Positions 45,154 through 52,935 of a DNA stretch of 64,000 nucleotides are shown piece after piece. Made by a program: the position numbers and the translations under genes. The notes below the pieces were generated by a model that made no database searches, had not been told where the DNA came from, and saw only the letters and a list, made by a program, of their open reading frames with translations. The DNA is from a bacterium (GTDB taxonomy: Bacteria > Oederibacteriota > Muellerivitia > Muellerivitales > Muellerivitaceae): the NCBI GenBank assembly GCA_035549195.1, contig DASZRK010000040.1, positions 1 through 64,000 of the forward strand. Direction: 5' to 3'. Every line of letters starts with the position of its first letter. The stretch's first letter is position 1.

Positions 45154-46197
45154 TTGACCACCGACCGGCTGAACTATCTCAATATCCTTTTGATGGTCTT
45201 GTCGGCCGGTTTGGCCTTGATGTTCCCTTTCGAGCTTTTTCTATTTTCATATGGCGTATTGGGACCGTTGCACTACCTCACGGAGATCTCCTGGCTCCAC
45301 GACCGGGATTTTTATGTGAAGGGCAGGTCCGACCCATGGGTCCTGCTGGCCATCGCGGCGTTGATCACACTTCTCTTCCTCGGGGCCATTCCCCAACCTT
45401 CGGGCGGAGGTTGGGGAGAGGCGCTGGTCACCCTGTCCTTCTGGATCGCTTTCGGTTCGGTCGCCTTGAAGGACCATCCCTCCCGTTGGCTCTTGGCCGG
45501 GGCCGGGGCCTTGGCCCTTTTCCTTTTCGGGTTGCCTTTTCCCCTCAAGATCGCCTTCGGCATGTTCCTGCCGACGCTGGTCCATGTGTTCCTCTTCACC
45601 GGGATCTTCATCCTCTTGGGCGCTTTGAAGGGACGGAGCCTCTCCGGCATCCTTTCATTGGCCGTTTTCGGGGCCATGATGCTGTTGTTCCTCTGGGTCC
45701 ACCCGGGCGCATCCTATAGTCCCAGCCCTTATGTGCAGGATAGTTATGGGGTCCTGACCGAAGGAGGCGGTGGCACCAGCCCTTTCATCCTCATCAACCG
45801 GTTCCTGGCGCACCGTCTGGGATTCCCTGGCTCCGAGGTCCTCACGGGCGGCTCCCAGGCGGCCAACCATTACCTCTATTCCCATCCGGCGGCCCTGTCC
45901 CTCATGGCTTTCATCGCCTTTGCCTATACCTACCACTACCTCAATTGGTTCTCGAAGACCTCGGTCATCGGATGGCATGAGATCCCCCGGCGACGGGCTT
46001 GGGTCATCTTGGCCCTATGGGCCCTTTCGATAGGTCTTTACGCCTGGAATTACTTATGGGGCCTGAAATGGCTTTTTTTCCTCAGCTTTGCCCATGTCCT
46101 GTTGGAATTCCCCCTGGATCAGCTGACTTTCCTTTCCATTGGGCGGGAATTGGTCTCCCTGGCCCGGTTGCGGGACAGAGCCGCCCGGGGTCGTTGA
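45154..46197 (+). CDS. Polytopic membrane protein with conserved-looking membrane histidines
   Basis: 347 residues with about nine hydrophobic segments. Histidines sit inside or at the end of several helices: H40 in GVLGPLHYLTE, H144 in TLVHVFLFTG, H261 in AYTYHYLNWF and H314 in SFAHVLLEFP, with acidic Glu near two of them. This arrangement recalls the histidine-ligated di-iron Brp/Blh-type membrane oxygenases, a resemblance I cannot prove. A polar loop of ~60 residues (183-245) faces one side. TTG 45154 lacks a strong ribosome binding site. It is divergent from the GH35-like gene and has no obvious partner. Confidence 0.6.
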   Translation: MTTDRLNYLNILLMVLSAGLALMFPFELFLFSYGVLGPLHYLTEISWLHDRDFYVKGRSDPWVLLAIAALITLLFLGAIPQPSGGGWGEALVTLSFWIAFGSVALKDHPSRWLLAGAGALALFLFGLPFPLKIAFGMFLPTLVHVFLFTGIFILLGALKGRSLSGILSLAVFGAMMLLFLWVHPGASYSPSPYVQDSYGVLTEGGGGTSPFILINRFLAHRLGFPGSEVLTGGSQAANHYLYSHPAALSLMAFIAFAYTYHYLNWFSKTSVIGWHEIPRRRAWVILALWALSIGLYAWNYLWGLKWLFFLSFAHVLLEFPLDQLTFLSIGRELVSLARLRDRAARGR

Positions 46198-46224
46198 GCC
46201 CCTGCAACTTTTCAGAGGTAAACT
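46194..46224 (+). promoter_or_regulatory. Possible promoter for the lysine-rich small protein
   Basis: TTGAGC (46194-46199) overlaps the upstream stop, and TAAACT (46219-46224) follows after 19 bp. The leader would be about 60 nt. Spacing is long, so moderate support. Confidence 0.4.
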
Positions 46225-46289
46225 TCGTCTTATTCGCAAGGGACGAAGGTCCCTTAATTCAAAGGCCCGAAAGGGCCCGGAGGAAATCC

Positions 46290-46493
46290 ATGAAAAAGTC
46301 GATCTTAGTTCTGTTGGCGGCCCTGTTCTTGGGCAGCACCGGTTTGGTCTTGGCGCAAGAAACGGCCCCGGCTTCCACGCCCGTGGCGAAAGTGAGCCAC
46401 AAGGCCAAGCGAGCCAAGAAGATGAAGAAAATGAAGAAGGCCAAGAAGGTCGAAGCCGCTCCGGCGACGACTTCCACCACGCCGACCAACTGA
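46290..46493 (+). CDS. Small secreted lysine-rich protein
   Basis: 67 residues. MKKSILVLLAALFLGSTGLV then LAQ forms a clear Sec signal peptide; the mature part (~44 residues) has the basic core KAKRAKKMKKMKKAKK flanked by Ala/Thr/Pro-rich ends. It would be a very basic periplasmic peptide, similar in composition to Asr acid-shock or histone-tail-like proteins, but with no shared motif I can name. GGAGG lies six bases before the ATG. Two strong hairpins follow, so it is transcribed alone and likely abundant. Confidence 0.8.
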   Translation: MKKSILVLLAALFLGSTGLVLAQETAPASTPVAKVSHKAKRAKKMKKMKKAKKVEAAPATTSTTPTN

Positions 46494-46497
46494 TCGA

Positions 46498-46558
46498 ATC
46501 GGGGATCTTATCCCCGATCACGACAAAAGCCCTTGGGAATTGTCCCGGGGGCTTTTTT
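46498..46558 (+). terminator. Tandem hairpins ending the lysine-rich gene
   Basis: ATCGGGGAT/ATCCCCGAT forms a 9 bp stem with a CTT loop (46498-46518). AAAAGCCCTTGGGA and TCCCGGGGGCTTTT form a 14 bp stem around ATTG (46525-46556), followed by T's. The second is an intrinsic terminator; the first may protect the mRNA 3' end. Confidence 0.9.
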
Positions 46559-46912
46559 ATTTCGCGGGACAAGTTCGAGCCATATTTTCCCAAGCGTTAT
46601 CCGGGGAATGTCAGGCCCCGGCCACTTCCGGGCGGTATGTGCGGGTAAAAGAAGGTGTTTTGTTCCCATTCCCTGTTCGGCAGTCATGGGGTTCGGGGGG
46701 CGGATGGAGCGAGAAGAACCTCAACAACGAGACCCCGGCAGATGTACCCCCACCTAACAAGAGCCCAACTAATGGATAAAGTGGTGTCTTTTTCGTGGCG
46801 GCCTTCTTGGGCCGTTAAAAACCCTGATATTTCCCTTCAATCTGACGGCTGTCATAGGAGCGTTGAAAAAAGGCGGGAAAATCCTTTGGCCCCACGTCTT
46901 TGCGGCCGCGCC
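46559..46912. other. Gene-free gap, nothing recognised
   Basis: About 350 bases without a credible coding region: short open frames here have no ribosome binding site and no family-like sequence. I looked for tmRNA, SRP RNA, RNase P RNA and 6S RNA signatures and found none I could support. Some GC-rich potential stems and a T-run near 46790 are visible. Confidence 0.5.
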
Positions 46913-46941
46913 TTGAGTTCCATGGGGTGGGGGCCTATACT
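46913..46941 (+). promoter_or_regulatory. Sigma-70 promoter for the zinc-ribbon gene
   Basis: TTGAGT (46913-46918) and TATACT (46936-46941) have a 17 bp spacer. The leader is about 60 nt and AT-rich. Confidence 0.75.
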
Positions 46942-47006
46942 TACCGCTCCCCCAAAATCAATAAAATTATTCAACTTTTTTGGGTCGTGTCGGAGAAGGA
47001 GTTTTC

Positions 47007-47279
47007 ATGAAGTACGCTCAAAGCATTCACTGCCATGTTTGCGAAGGCAGCGTGAAGATGGTGAACGGCCGTACCGTGGCCGCCAAGGCGAAAGCCGCTT
47101 CCCAGGTCGAGATCGACGTGCTCTGTGTCGATTGCGGGACCCGAGGGAGCGTCGTTAGGGACATCGAGACCCTTCCGTTCAGCGAGAGGGAATTTTGCCA
47201 GGAGAAGGGCCTCTTGAACTTCAAGGCCCAGGTCCAGGGCAAGGGTGTCTATGTGAATATGAGGCTCACCCGCCGCTAA
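47007..47279 (+). CDS. Small zinc-ribbon protein, unknown function
   Basis: 90 residues. Two CxxC pairs, IHCHVCEGS near the start and VLCVDCGTRG near residue 45, form a likely zinc ribbon, with a basic loop (GRTVAAKAKAA) between them. No named family is recognised. ATG 47007 has AAGGAG six bases upstream. A strong promoter precedes it and a methyltransferase follows after 25 bp. Confidence 0.75.
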   Translation: MKYAQSIHCHVCEGSVKMVNGRTVAAKAKAASQVEIDVLCVDCGTRGSVVRDIETLPFSEREFCQEKGLLNFKAQVQGKGVYVNMRLTRR

Positions 47280-47304
47280 AATCCAATTCGCCGCATCCCT
47301 GACC

Positions 47305-48066
47305 ATGCCCGAACCTAAAGGCGCGTCCCTTTACGATGGTCCCTTCGCGTCCTTTTACGACCGTCATTTCGGGAATCATGCCCGCGAACTCGCCCCTCGC
47401 TTGCTCCGTTTCTGGGCCGATCCTTCCAACCAGCCGCCTTTAAAAGAGATATTGGACCTGGGATGTGGTCCCGGCCATTTGGCCCTGCCTCTTTTGGAAG
47501 CCGGTTACCGGGTCACGGGTCTCGACCTCTCGGAAGAAATGCTGGCCTTGGCCAAGGTCCGTTGTGCCCGTTATCTTCCGACCGGTCAGGCCCAGTTCCT
47601 CGCCATGGACATGACCCGATCCCTCCCCGGCCGTCACTTCGGGACCGCGGTCTCTTCCTATAACAGTGTGAACCATTTGAAGGATCCGGGACAATTGAGG
47701 GAGTGCTTTCGTTCGGTCAAGAATTCCCTCCATCCCCTGGGGGCCTTCCTGTTCGATTTCCATACCCTCCAAGGACTCCGAGCCTGGGCCCGGCCGGAAA
47801 AGGGGTCGGTGGCCGGGGAAGAGCTGGAGGTTTCCGGGGGCTTCGAAGAAGGGGAAGGACAGGCTTGGATGCGCTTAAGGGGCCGGCAGGACGGGGAATC
47901 TTTCGAAGGGACGATCTGGAACCGGTCCTATCCACTGGCCCAGGTCGTCCAATGGCTCCAAGCCGAAGGTTTCAGGAAAGTGACCCTCTCGGGATTTGGA
48001 ACGATCGGGGAACCATTGCCCGATCCGGGGTCCGTGGATCGGGTCCTGTTCGTCGCGCGCCCTTGA
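47305..48066 (+). CDS. Class I SAM-dependent methyltransferase
   Basis: 253 residues. ILDLGCGPGHLALPLLEAGY is motif I and VTGLDLSEEMLALA motif II. FGTAVSSYNSVNHLKDPGQL and GAFLFDFHTLQGL follow. The second half has an extra beta-rich insertion. The opening, SLYDGPFASFYDRHFG, is typical of type-11/25 small-molecule methyltransferases with unknown substrate. It may share transcription with the zinc-ribbon gene. Confidence 0.85.
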   Translation: MPEPKGASLYDGPFASFYDRHFGNHARELAPRLLRFWADPSNQPPLKEILDLGCGPGHLALPLLEAGYRVTGLDLSEEMLALAKVRCARYLPTGQAQFLAMDMTRSLPGRHFGTAVSSYNSVNHLKDPGQLRECFRSVKNSLHPLGAFLFDFHTLQGLRAWARPEKGSVAGEELEVSGGFEEGEGQAWMRLRGRQDGESFEGTIWNRSYPLAQVVQWLQAEGFRKVTLSGFGTIGEPLPDPGSVDRVLFVARP

Positions 48067-48127
48067 AATCCCCTCCCGCCGCTCCCAAGATTGATTTTCC
48101 CACCACCCAATTTTCAAGGAGACGATC

Positions 48128-48658
48128 GTGAAGATCAGGTTGACCGAAGAAGCCACCGCCCGGCTGAAGGCCCAAAGCCAGGCTTGGCCTATCCCCCAAA
48201 AAGCCAAGGCTTTCGCCCAAGGGGATATCCGCCTCACGGCCGTTCTTCGTCATTGTCCGCGGCGGATGTGGTCCTTCACGCTTAAAAAGACCCACTGGAC
48301 CATCGCCCAGGTCCTTTGGCATTTGGCGGACCAGGAGGCGAACCTTTATGTCCGCTTGCGGTTGGCGGCGGCCCAACCCGGCTCCTTCGTGTCCTCCTAC
48401 GACCAGGAAATATGGGCGGACCGATTGGCCTATCCCAAAGCCCCGGCCGAACAAGCGCGGGACCTGATCCTCCTTCTGCGCAAGGCGAACTCGGACCTTT
48501 TGGCCCGGATCCCCCGCAGGGCCTGGAAGGGGAAGGTCGAACATCCCGAGTGGGGGACCAAGGACCTGGAGTACATGGTGGCCCTGAACATTTGGCACCT
48601 GGAACATCATTTGCGGCAAATGGAAAGGCGCCTGAGGGAGTGGAAGGCCGGGAAGTAG
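48128..48658 (+). CDS. DinB-superfamily protein
   Basis: 176 residues, a predicted four-helix bundle. WTIAQVLWHLADQEANLYVR and the late helix ALNIWHLEHHLRQMERRLRE place the histidines where DinB/YfiT proteins bind a metal. Relatives include bacillithiol S-transferases and mycothiol-dependent enzymes; DinB itself has no settled function. GTG 48128 has AAGGAG about six bases upstream. It stands 61 bp after the methyltransferase. Confidence 0.72.
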   Translation: MKIRLTEEATARLKAQSQAWPIPQKAKAFAQGDIRLTAVLRHCPRRMWSFTLKKTHWTIAQVLWHLADQEANLYVRLRLAAAQPGSFVSSYDQEIWADRLAYPKAPAEQARDLILLLRKANSDLLARIPRRAWKGKVEHPEWGTKDLEYMVALNIWHLEHHLRQMERRLREWKAGK

Positions 48659-48681
48659 CGTCGTAGCCGGGGATTCCATCG

Positions 48682-48711
48682 TTGATTTTGAAGGCTTCGG
48701 TAGTGTACAAA
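48682..48711 (+). promoter_or_regulatory. Likely promoter of the nitrite/sulfite reductase gene
   Basis: TTGATT (48682-48687) and TACAAA (48706-48711) are 18 bp apart. This supports ATG 48753 over ATG 48711, which would fall in the -10 box. Confidence 0.45.
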
Positions 48712-48752
48712 TGACCCTCATTCTTCAAGGAAAGAACAGGAAATCGGTCCCC

Positions 48753-51023
48753 ATGACCCAACCCAAGAATTGGAAAGAAAAGCTCCAAGACAGCATGCCC
48801 CCCGATTGGGCCCGCGAGGTCGATGAGTTCGAGGCCCAGATCGGCCTCAACAAGCAGGGGAAGATCGAGCCCCGCATATTCGCCGAGACCCGTTTGCGCC
48901 GGGGGGCCTATGGCCAGCGCTATGACAACGGGCACCGTAATGACGGCAAGCAGATCCGCCACCTGAAATACCCCTCGGACGGGACCTGGAAGGGTCCCGA
49001 CACCCATTGGGACGCTCCCGGCATGCAGCGGATCAAGTTCCCTTGGGGGGGACTGACCGCCGACCAGATGGATGTCCTGGCCGACCTGGCCGAGGAATAT
49101 TCCGACGGCATCGCCCACATCACCACCCGGCAGGATTTCCAGCTCCACTTCATCCACGTGGAGGATACCCCCAACATCATGCGCCGCCTGGCCTCGGTCA
49201 ACATCACCACCCGGGAAGCCTGCGGCAATTCGGTGCGCAACGTGACGGCTTGCCCCATCGCGGGGGTCTGCAAGACCGAATCCTTCGACGTGACGCCCTA
49301 CTCCAAGGCCATCTTCAAGTTCATGCTGGGGCACCCCGACGCCCAGGACTTCGGCCGGAAGTTCAAGATCGCCTTCTCGGGTTGCGCGGGCGAGGCCTGC
49401 GGCCTGGTCAACATGCACGACATGGGTTTCATCGCCAAGAAGGCCATGGTCCAGGGCAAGGCGACCCGGGCCTTCGATGTCTTCGTGGGCGGCGGGTTGG
49501 GGCCGGTCCCCTACAACGCCAAGCTCCTGTTCCAGGACCTGCCGGTGGAGGAGATGCTCCCCATCACCCAGGCGGTGGCCCGGGTCTATGGCCGGCTGGG
49601 CGAAAAGAAGATCCGCGGCATGGCCCGCATCAAGTTCCTGGTGGCCAAGCTGGGCATCGACGAATTCCGAAAACTGGTCGAGGAAGAACGCAAGATCCTT
49701 CCCCATGACGACCGTTGGACCAGCCTGATCACCCAGTACCTGAAAGAGGAGGAAAAACCCGTCAAGCCCGGGGCCAGCCTGCGCGCTTCCTCCCTCCCGA
49801 AGGGTTTCCTGGACTGGAAAAAGACCAATGTGGTCACCCAGCCCCAATTCGGTTTTGTCTCCGTCTATGTGAAGGTTCCTTTGGGGGACCTGACCTCGAC
49901 GCAGTTGCGGGGTCTTGCCCGCCTGGCGCGCCAATATGTGAAGGACTCGGTCCGCACCACGGTGGAGCAGAATCTGCTCTTCCGCTGGGTCAGCGAGGCC
50001 GACCTGCCCGCCTTCTTCGAGGAACTGCAGGCCATTGGGCTCGCCCAGGGAGGCGCCAACACCATCTCGGACATCACGTCCTGTCCCGGGACCGATACCT
50101 GCAAGCTGGGCATTTCCGCTTCACGCGGTCTGGCCCGGGAACTTTCCCAACGCATGGACGCCATGCTTTCCCAACTTCCCCCCGAGGTGAGGGACCTCAA
50201 GATCAAGGTGAGCGGCTGTCCCAATTCCTGCGGACAGCATCACATCTCCGACCTGGGTTTCTACGGGGTCTCCCGCAAGGCGGGGTCCTATACCGTTCCC
50301 CATTTCCAACTGGTGCTGGGCGGGCAATGGAAGAACAACGGCGGGTCCTACGGCCTGGCCGTGGCGGCGGTCCCCTCCAAGCGCATCCCGGAGACGGTGA
50401 AGCGTCTGACCGACAAGTTCGTGAAGGAACGCAAGAAGGACGAGGATTTCCAGGCTTTTGTCCAACGCATCGGCAAGGTGGCCATCAAGGAACTGCTGGC
50501 GGACCTGTCGGTCATCCCCTCCCACGACGCCGAGCCAGCCCTTTTCACCGACTGGGGCGATGTGCGGGAATACACCATCGCCGACATCGGTAAGGGCGAA
50601 TGCGCGGGCGAGGTGGTGACGCCGGCCGAGTTCTCCCTGACCGCCTCCGAGGCTAAGGTCTTCGAGGCCCAGGTAAAGCTGGACGAAAAGGACCTGAAAG
50701 CCGCCGTGGCATTGGCCTACGAGGCCATGATCTTCGCGGCCGAGGGCGTGGTGCGCACCCGCGACCGGGAATGGGTGGGCAAGTCGGACGCCACCGTCGC
50801 CGAGTTCCGCAAGCACTTTTTCGATACCGGCGAGTTCGTGAAGCATGTCAACAATACCCAGTTCGCGGCCTTCCTTTTCAAGGCCCATGAGAACCGGCTG
50901 GAGAACCCCAACCACGATGAAGCCCATCGCCGGGTGGAGGAAGCCCAGCTGTTCCTGGAGGCCGCCCACAGCTACGTCGCCAATGCCGCCCCCGTCCCGG
51001 CCCCGTTGCCGGGCGTGAAGTAA
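48753..51023 (+). CDS. Siroheme nitrite/sulfite reductase with C-terminal helical domain
   Basis: 756 residues. Two ferredoxin-like/siroheme repeats: ITTRQDFQLHFIHVEDTPNI and VRTTVEQNLLFRWVSEADLP. Near residues 444-493 are CPGTDTC and GCPNSCG, the CX5C...CX3C ligands of the [4Fe-4S]-siroheme centre. The N-terminal repeat also keeps cysteines (TACPIAGVC; FSGCAGEACG, about 167-216). A C-terminal ~170-residue helical, HEPN-like part is extra. It reduces sulfite to sulfide or nitrite to ammonia with ferredoxin; which one is undecided. A conserved unknown gene starts 9 bp later. Confidence 0.88.
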   Translation: MTQPKNWKEKLQDSMPPDWAREVDEFEAQIGLNKQGKIEPRIFAETRLRRGAYGQRYDNGHRNDGKQIRHLKYPSDGTWKGPDTHWDAPGMQRIKFPWGGLTADQMDVLADLAEEYSDGIAHITTRQDFQLHFIHVEDTPNIMRRLASVNITTREACGNSVRNVTACPIAGVCKTESFDVTPYSKAIFKFMLGHPDAQDFGRKFKIAFSGCAGEACGLVNMHDMGFIAKKAMVQGKATRAFDVFVGGGLGPVPYNAKLLFQDLPVEEMLPITQAVARVYGRLGEKKIRGMARIKFLVAKLGIDEFRKLVEEERKILPHDDRWTSLITQYLKEEEKPVKPGASLRASSLPKGFLDWKKTNVVTQPQFGFVSVYVKVPLGDLTSTQLRGLARLARQYVKDSVRTTVEQNLLFRWVSEADLPAFFEELQAIGLAQGGANTISDITSCPGTDTCKLGISASRGLARELSQRMDAMLSQLPPEVRDLKIKVSGCPNSCGQHHISDLGFYGVSRKAGSYTVPHFQLVLGGQWKNNGGSYGLAVAAVPSKRIPETVKRLTDKFVKERKKDEDFQAFVQRIGKVAIKELLADLSVIPSHDAEPALFTDWGDVREYTIADIGKGECAGEVVTPAEFSLTASEAKVFEAQVKLDEKDLKAAVALAYEAMIFAAEGVVRTRDREWVGKSDATVAEFRKHFFDTGEFVKHVNNTQFAAFLFKAHENRLENPNHDEAHRRVEEAQLFLEAAHSYVANAAPVPAPLPGVK

Positions 51024-51032
51024 GGGGGGATC

Positions 51033-51608
51033 ATGAACCTGCAAAAGATCGGCGTGAAATTCTTCCTGGGGTCGGGGACCGAGATCCCGCTCTCTTCCTT
51101 CATCCCCGTATTCCACCATTGGATCCAGGACGACCTGTTGGAAGGCCTGCTGGTGGACGTGGCCGAGTACACCCATGTGCACCAGGGACCGGGGGTCCTG
51201 GTGGTGGCCCATGAGGCCAACTACAGCTTGGATGAGGAATTGGGAAAGCGTGGCTTCCTTTACACCCAGAAGCGGCCGCCGGAGAAATCCTCCCAGGAGC
51301 ACTTGGCCACCGCCTTCCGCCGGGTCTTGAAGGGATGCCAATTATTGGAGAAGGACACGGCGGTGGGCGGGGTCAAGTTCGATACGACCCGTTTCCAGGT
51401 CTTCGTCAATGACCGCGCCGAAGCCCCGTTCAATTCGGAAAGTTTGGGGGCTTTGGAGAGCGAATTGAACCCCTTCCTGTCCTCCCTATTGGCCGGGGAA
51501 AAGTTCCAGTTGATCCCCGAGAAGGACCCCCAGAGGCGCGTCGGGTTCGAAGTGAAGGTCCCGAAGCCCGAGAGCTTGGAGACCCTGGCCGGGCGCCTGC
51601 CGGCCTAA
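51033..51608 (+). CDS. Conserved unknown protein downstream of nitrite/sulfite reductase
   Basis: 191 residues, soluble, no signal peptide. The first half has IPLSSFIPVFHHWIQDDLLE, LLVDVAEYTHVHQGPGVLVV and HEANYSLDE, a well-ordered pattern with several histidines; the second half is more variable. I recall similar proteins beside siroheme reductases, but no function is known to me. The gene follows the reductase by 9 bp with GGGGG before the ATG and overlaps the convergent flavin reductase gene by 4 bp. Confidence 0.75.
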   Translation: MNLQKIGVKFFLGSGTEIPLSSFIPVFHHWIQDDLLEGLLVDVAEYTHVHQGPGVLVVAHEANYSLDEELGKRGFLYTQKRPPEKSSQEHLATAFRRVLKGCQLLEKDTAVGGVKFDTTRFQVFVNDRAEAPFNSESLGALESELNPFLSSLLAGEKFQLIPEKDPQRRVGFEVKVPKPESLETLAGRLPA

Positions 51609-52084
51609 CCTCCGTATTGCCAGCCGGTCGTTGAGAGCAACAAGGGCCCTTCCAAGGGTCCTTCCTCCGCACCCACCACCTCCGCCAAGACCACCACATG
51701 GTCCCCCTGGTCCAGCTTGCCCGTGACCTTGCATTCCACATGACCCGCCATGCCCGGAAAGAAGGGCGTTTTGAGCGCGGCGCTTTCCTGGAAAGCTTCC
51801 CCGGCCAGGGTGTTCCCCTGGGGTTCCACGTGCTTGAAGAATTTCTGGGCGGTCTCCTTTTGGTCCTTCCCCAGGAAGTTCAGGACGAAGGTCCCGGATT
51901 CCGAGACCACCTGGTAGGTGTGGGAGTCCTTCTTGATGCCGGTCGCGATGAGGGGCGGCTGGAAGGAGGCCTGGGTCACCCAACTGACGGTGGAAGCGGC
52001 GACCTTGTCGCCGGCCCGGGAGGTCAGCACATAGAGCGCGTGGGGGATCATCCGAAGGTTCTTCTTCTTCGCCGCTTCGTTCAT
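51605..52084 (-). CDS. Flavin reductase family protein (FMN-binding split barrel)
   Basis: 159 residues. MIPHALYVLTSRAGDKVAAS and VSWVTQASFQPPLIATGIKK are the N-terminal FMN-binding segments of the HpaC/DIM6-NTAB family; FVLNFLGKDQKETAQKFF and HVECKVTGKLDQGDH follow. Such proteins bind FMN and pass electrons from NAD(P)H or act as flavoredoxins. Convergent placement beside the siroheme reductase suggests, but does not show, an electron-transfer link. Confidence 0.88.
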   Translation of the reverse strand: MNEAAKKKNLRMIPHALYVLTSRAGDKVAASTVSWVTQASFQPPLIATGIKKDSHTYQVVSESGTFVLNFLGKDQKETAQKFFKHVEPQGNTLAGEAFQESAALKTPFFPGMAGHVECKVTGKLDQGDHVVVLAEVVGAEEGPLEGPLLLSTTGWQYGG

Positions 52085-52221
52085 GGGGCACCTCGTTCCA
52101 CAGGATGGGTCCTTTTAGCCCAAAGGCCGGGCCGAAGGCAACGGCCCATTTTGGGGGAAGGCAATCCCGATGGGCCATGTTAAACTTTCGGAACTTGCCC
52201 GGCCCCTGAAAGGACCTCCCT

Positions 52222-52926
52222 TTGCATCCCGCCGATATCCTCGAAAAATTGATCCAGGTGCAACATACGGACTCGGGACGGGACGAGCTGGAGCGCCTGA
52301 AAAAGGACCAGTTGGCCCAGATCGCGGCCCTGGACAAAAAGGTGGCCGAACTGAAGGCCCGCATCGCCGCCGAGAAGAAGGTCCTGGAGGACCAGGCCAA
52401 GGCCCGCAAGACCCTCGAGATCGAGGTCGGGACCCTGGAGACCAAGATCAAGAAATACCAGGGCCAGGAGGGCGAGGTCAAAAGCAACGAGCAAATGCTC
52501 GCCCTCCAGCACGAGACCGCGAAGGCGAAAGAGGACAGGTCCAAGGCCGAGGAAAAGGCGTTGGAGGGGCTTTTCCGGGAGGACACTTTGAAGGCCGGGA
52601 TCCAAGGGCTCCAGGAGCAGCTGGACCGGGACGAGCAAAGGGCCGAACAGGAAAAAAAGGAGATCCGCTCCAAGATCGGGGAGTTGGACAAGGCCCTGGC
52701 CGAGAAACTATCCGAACGGTCCGCCCAGCTGATGGAATTGCCGGAGGATTTCCGGGAAGGTTACGAGAAGCTCCGGAACACCAACAAGAAGATCGCGGTG
52801 GCCAAGGTGTCCGACGACCGGATCTGCGAAGGCTGTCATATGAACGTCCCTCCCCAGCTCCTGAACGAAGTGAAGAAGGGCATCGCGATCCACCGTTGCG
52901 ATTGCGGCCGATATCTCTATCTCTAA
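52222..52926 (+). CDS. Coiled-coil protein with C4 zinc ribbon (CT398/zf-RING_7-like)
   Basis: 234 residues. Residues ~25-170 form a long antiparallel coiled coil with heptads (KKVAELKARIAAEKKVLEDQ). The C-terminus has CEGCHMNVPPQLLNEVKKG and HRCDCGRYLYL, a C4 zinc ribbon. The family (CT398 in Chlamydia) has been linked to sigma-54 and export ATPases, but function in general is unsettled; rpoN is at the other end of this region. TTG 52222 follows AAAGGACC. A TAAACT box lies 36 bp upstream. The gene precedes kdsD by 9 bp. Confidence 0.85.
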   Translation: MHPADILEKLIQVQHTDSGRDELERLKKDQLAQIAALDKKVAELKARIAAEKKVLEDQAKARKTLEIEVGTLETKIKKYQGQEGEVKSNEQMLALQHETAKAKEDRSKAEEKALEGLFREDTLKAGIQGLQEQLDRDEQRAEQEKKEIRSKIGELDKALAEKLSERSAQLMELPEDFREGYEKLRNTNKKIAVAKVSDDRICEGCHMNVPPQLLNEVKKGIAIHRCDCGRYLYL

Positions 52927-52935
52927 AAGGGAACC

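Noticed and set aside
46540-46779. Short plus-strand frames after the lysine-rich gene
   Set aside because: No ribosome binding site, no family-like sequence, and they begin inside the terminator region.
46559-46912. tmRNA, SRP RNA or 6S RNA
   Set aside because: None of the diagnostic loops or conserved core segments could be found.
48711-48752. Upstream ATG start for the siroheme reductase
   Set aside because: The ATG falls inside the -10 box and has no ribosome binding site; ATG 48753 follows AGGAAA and begins the conserved sequence.
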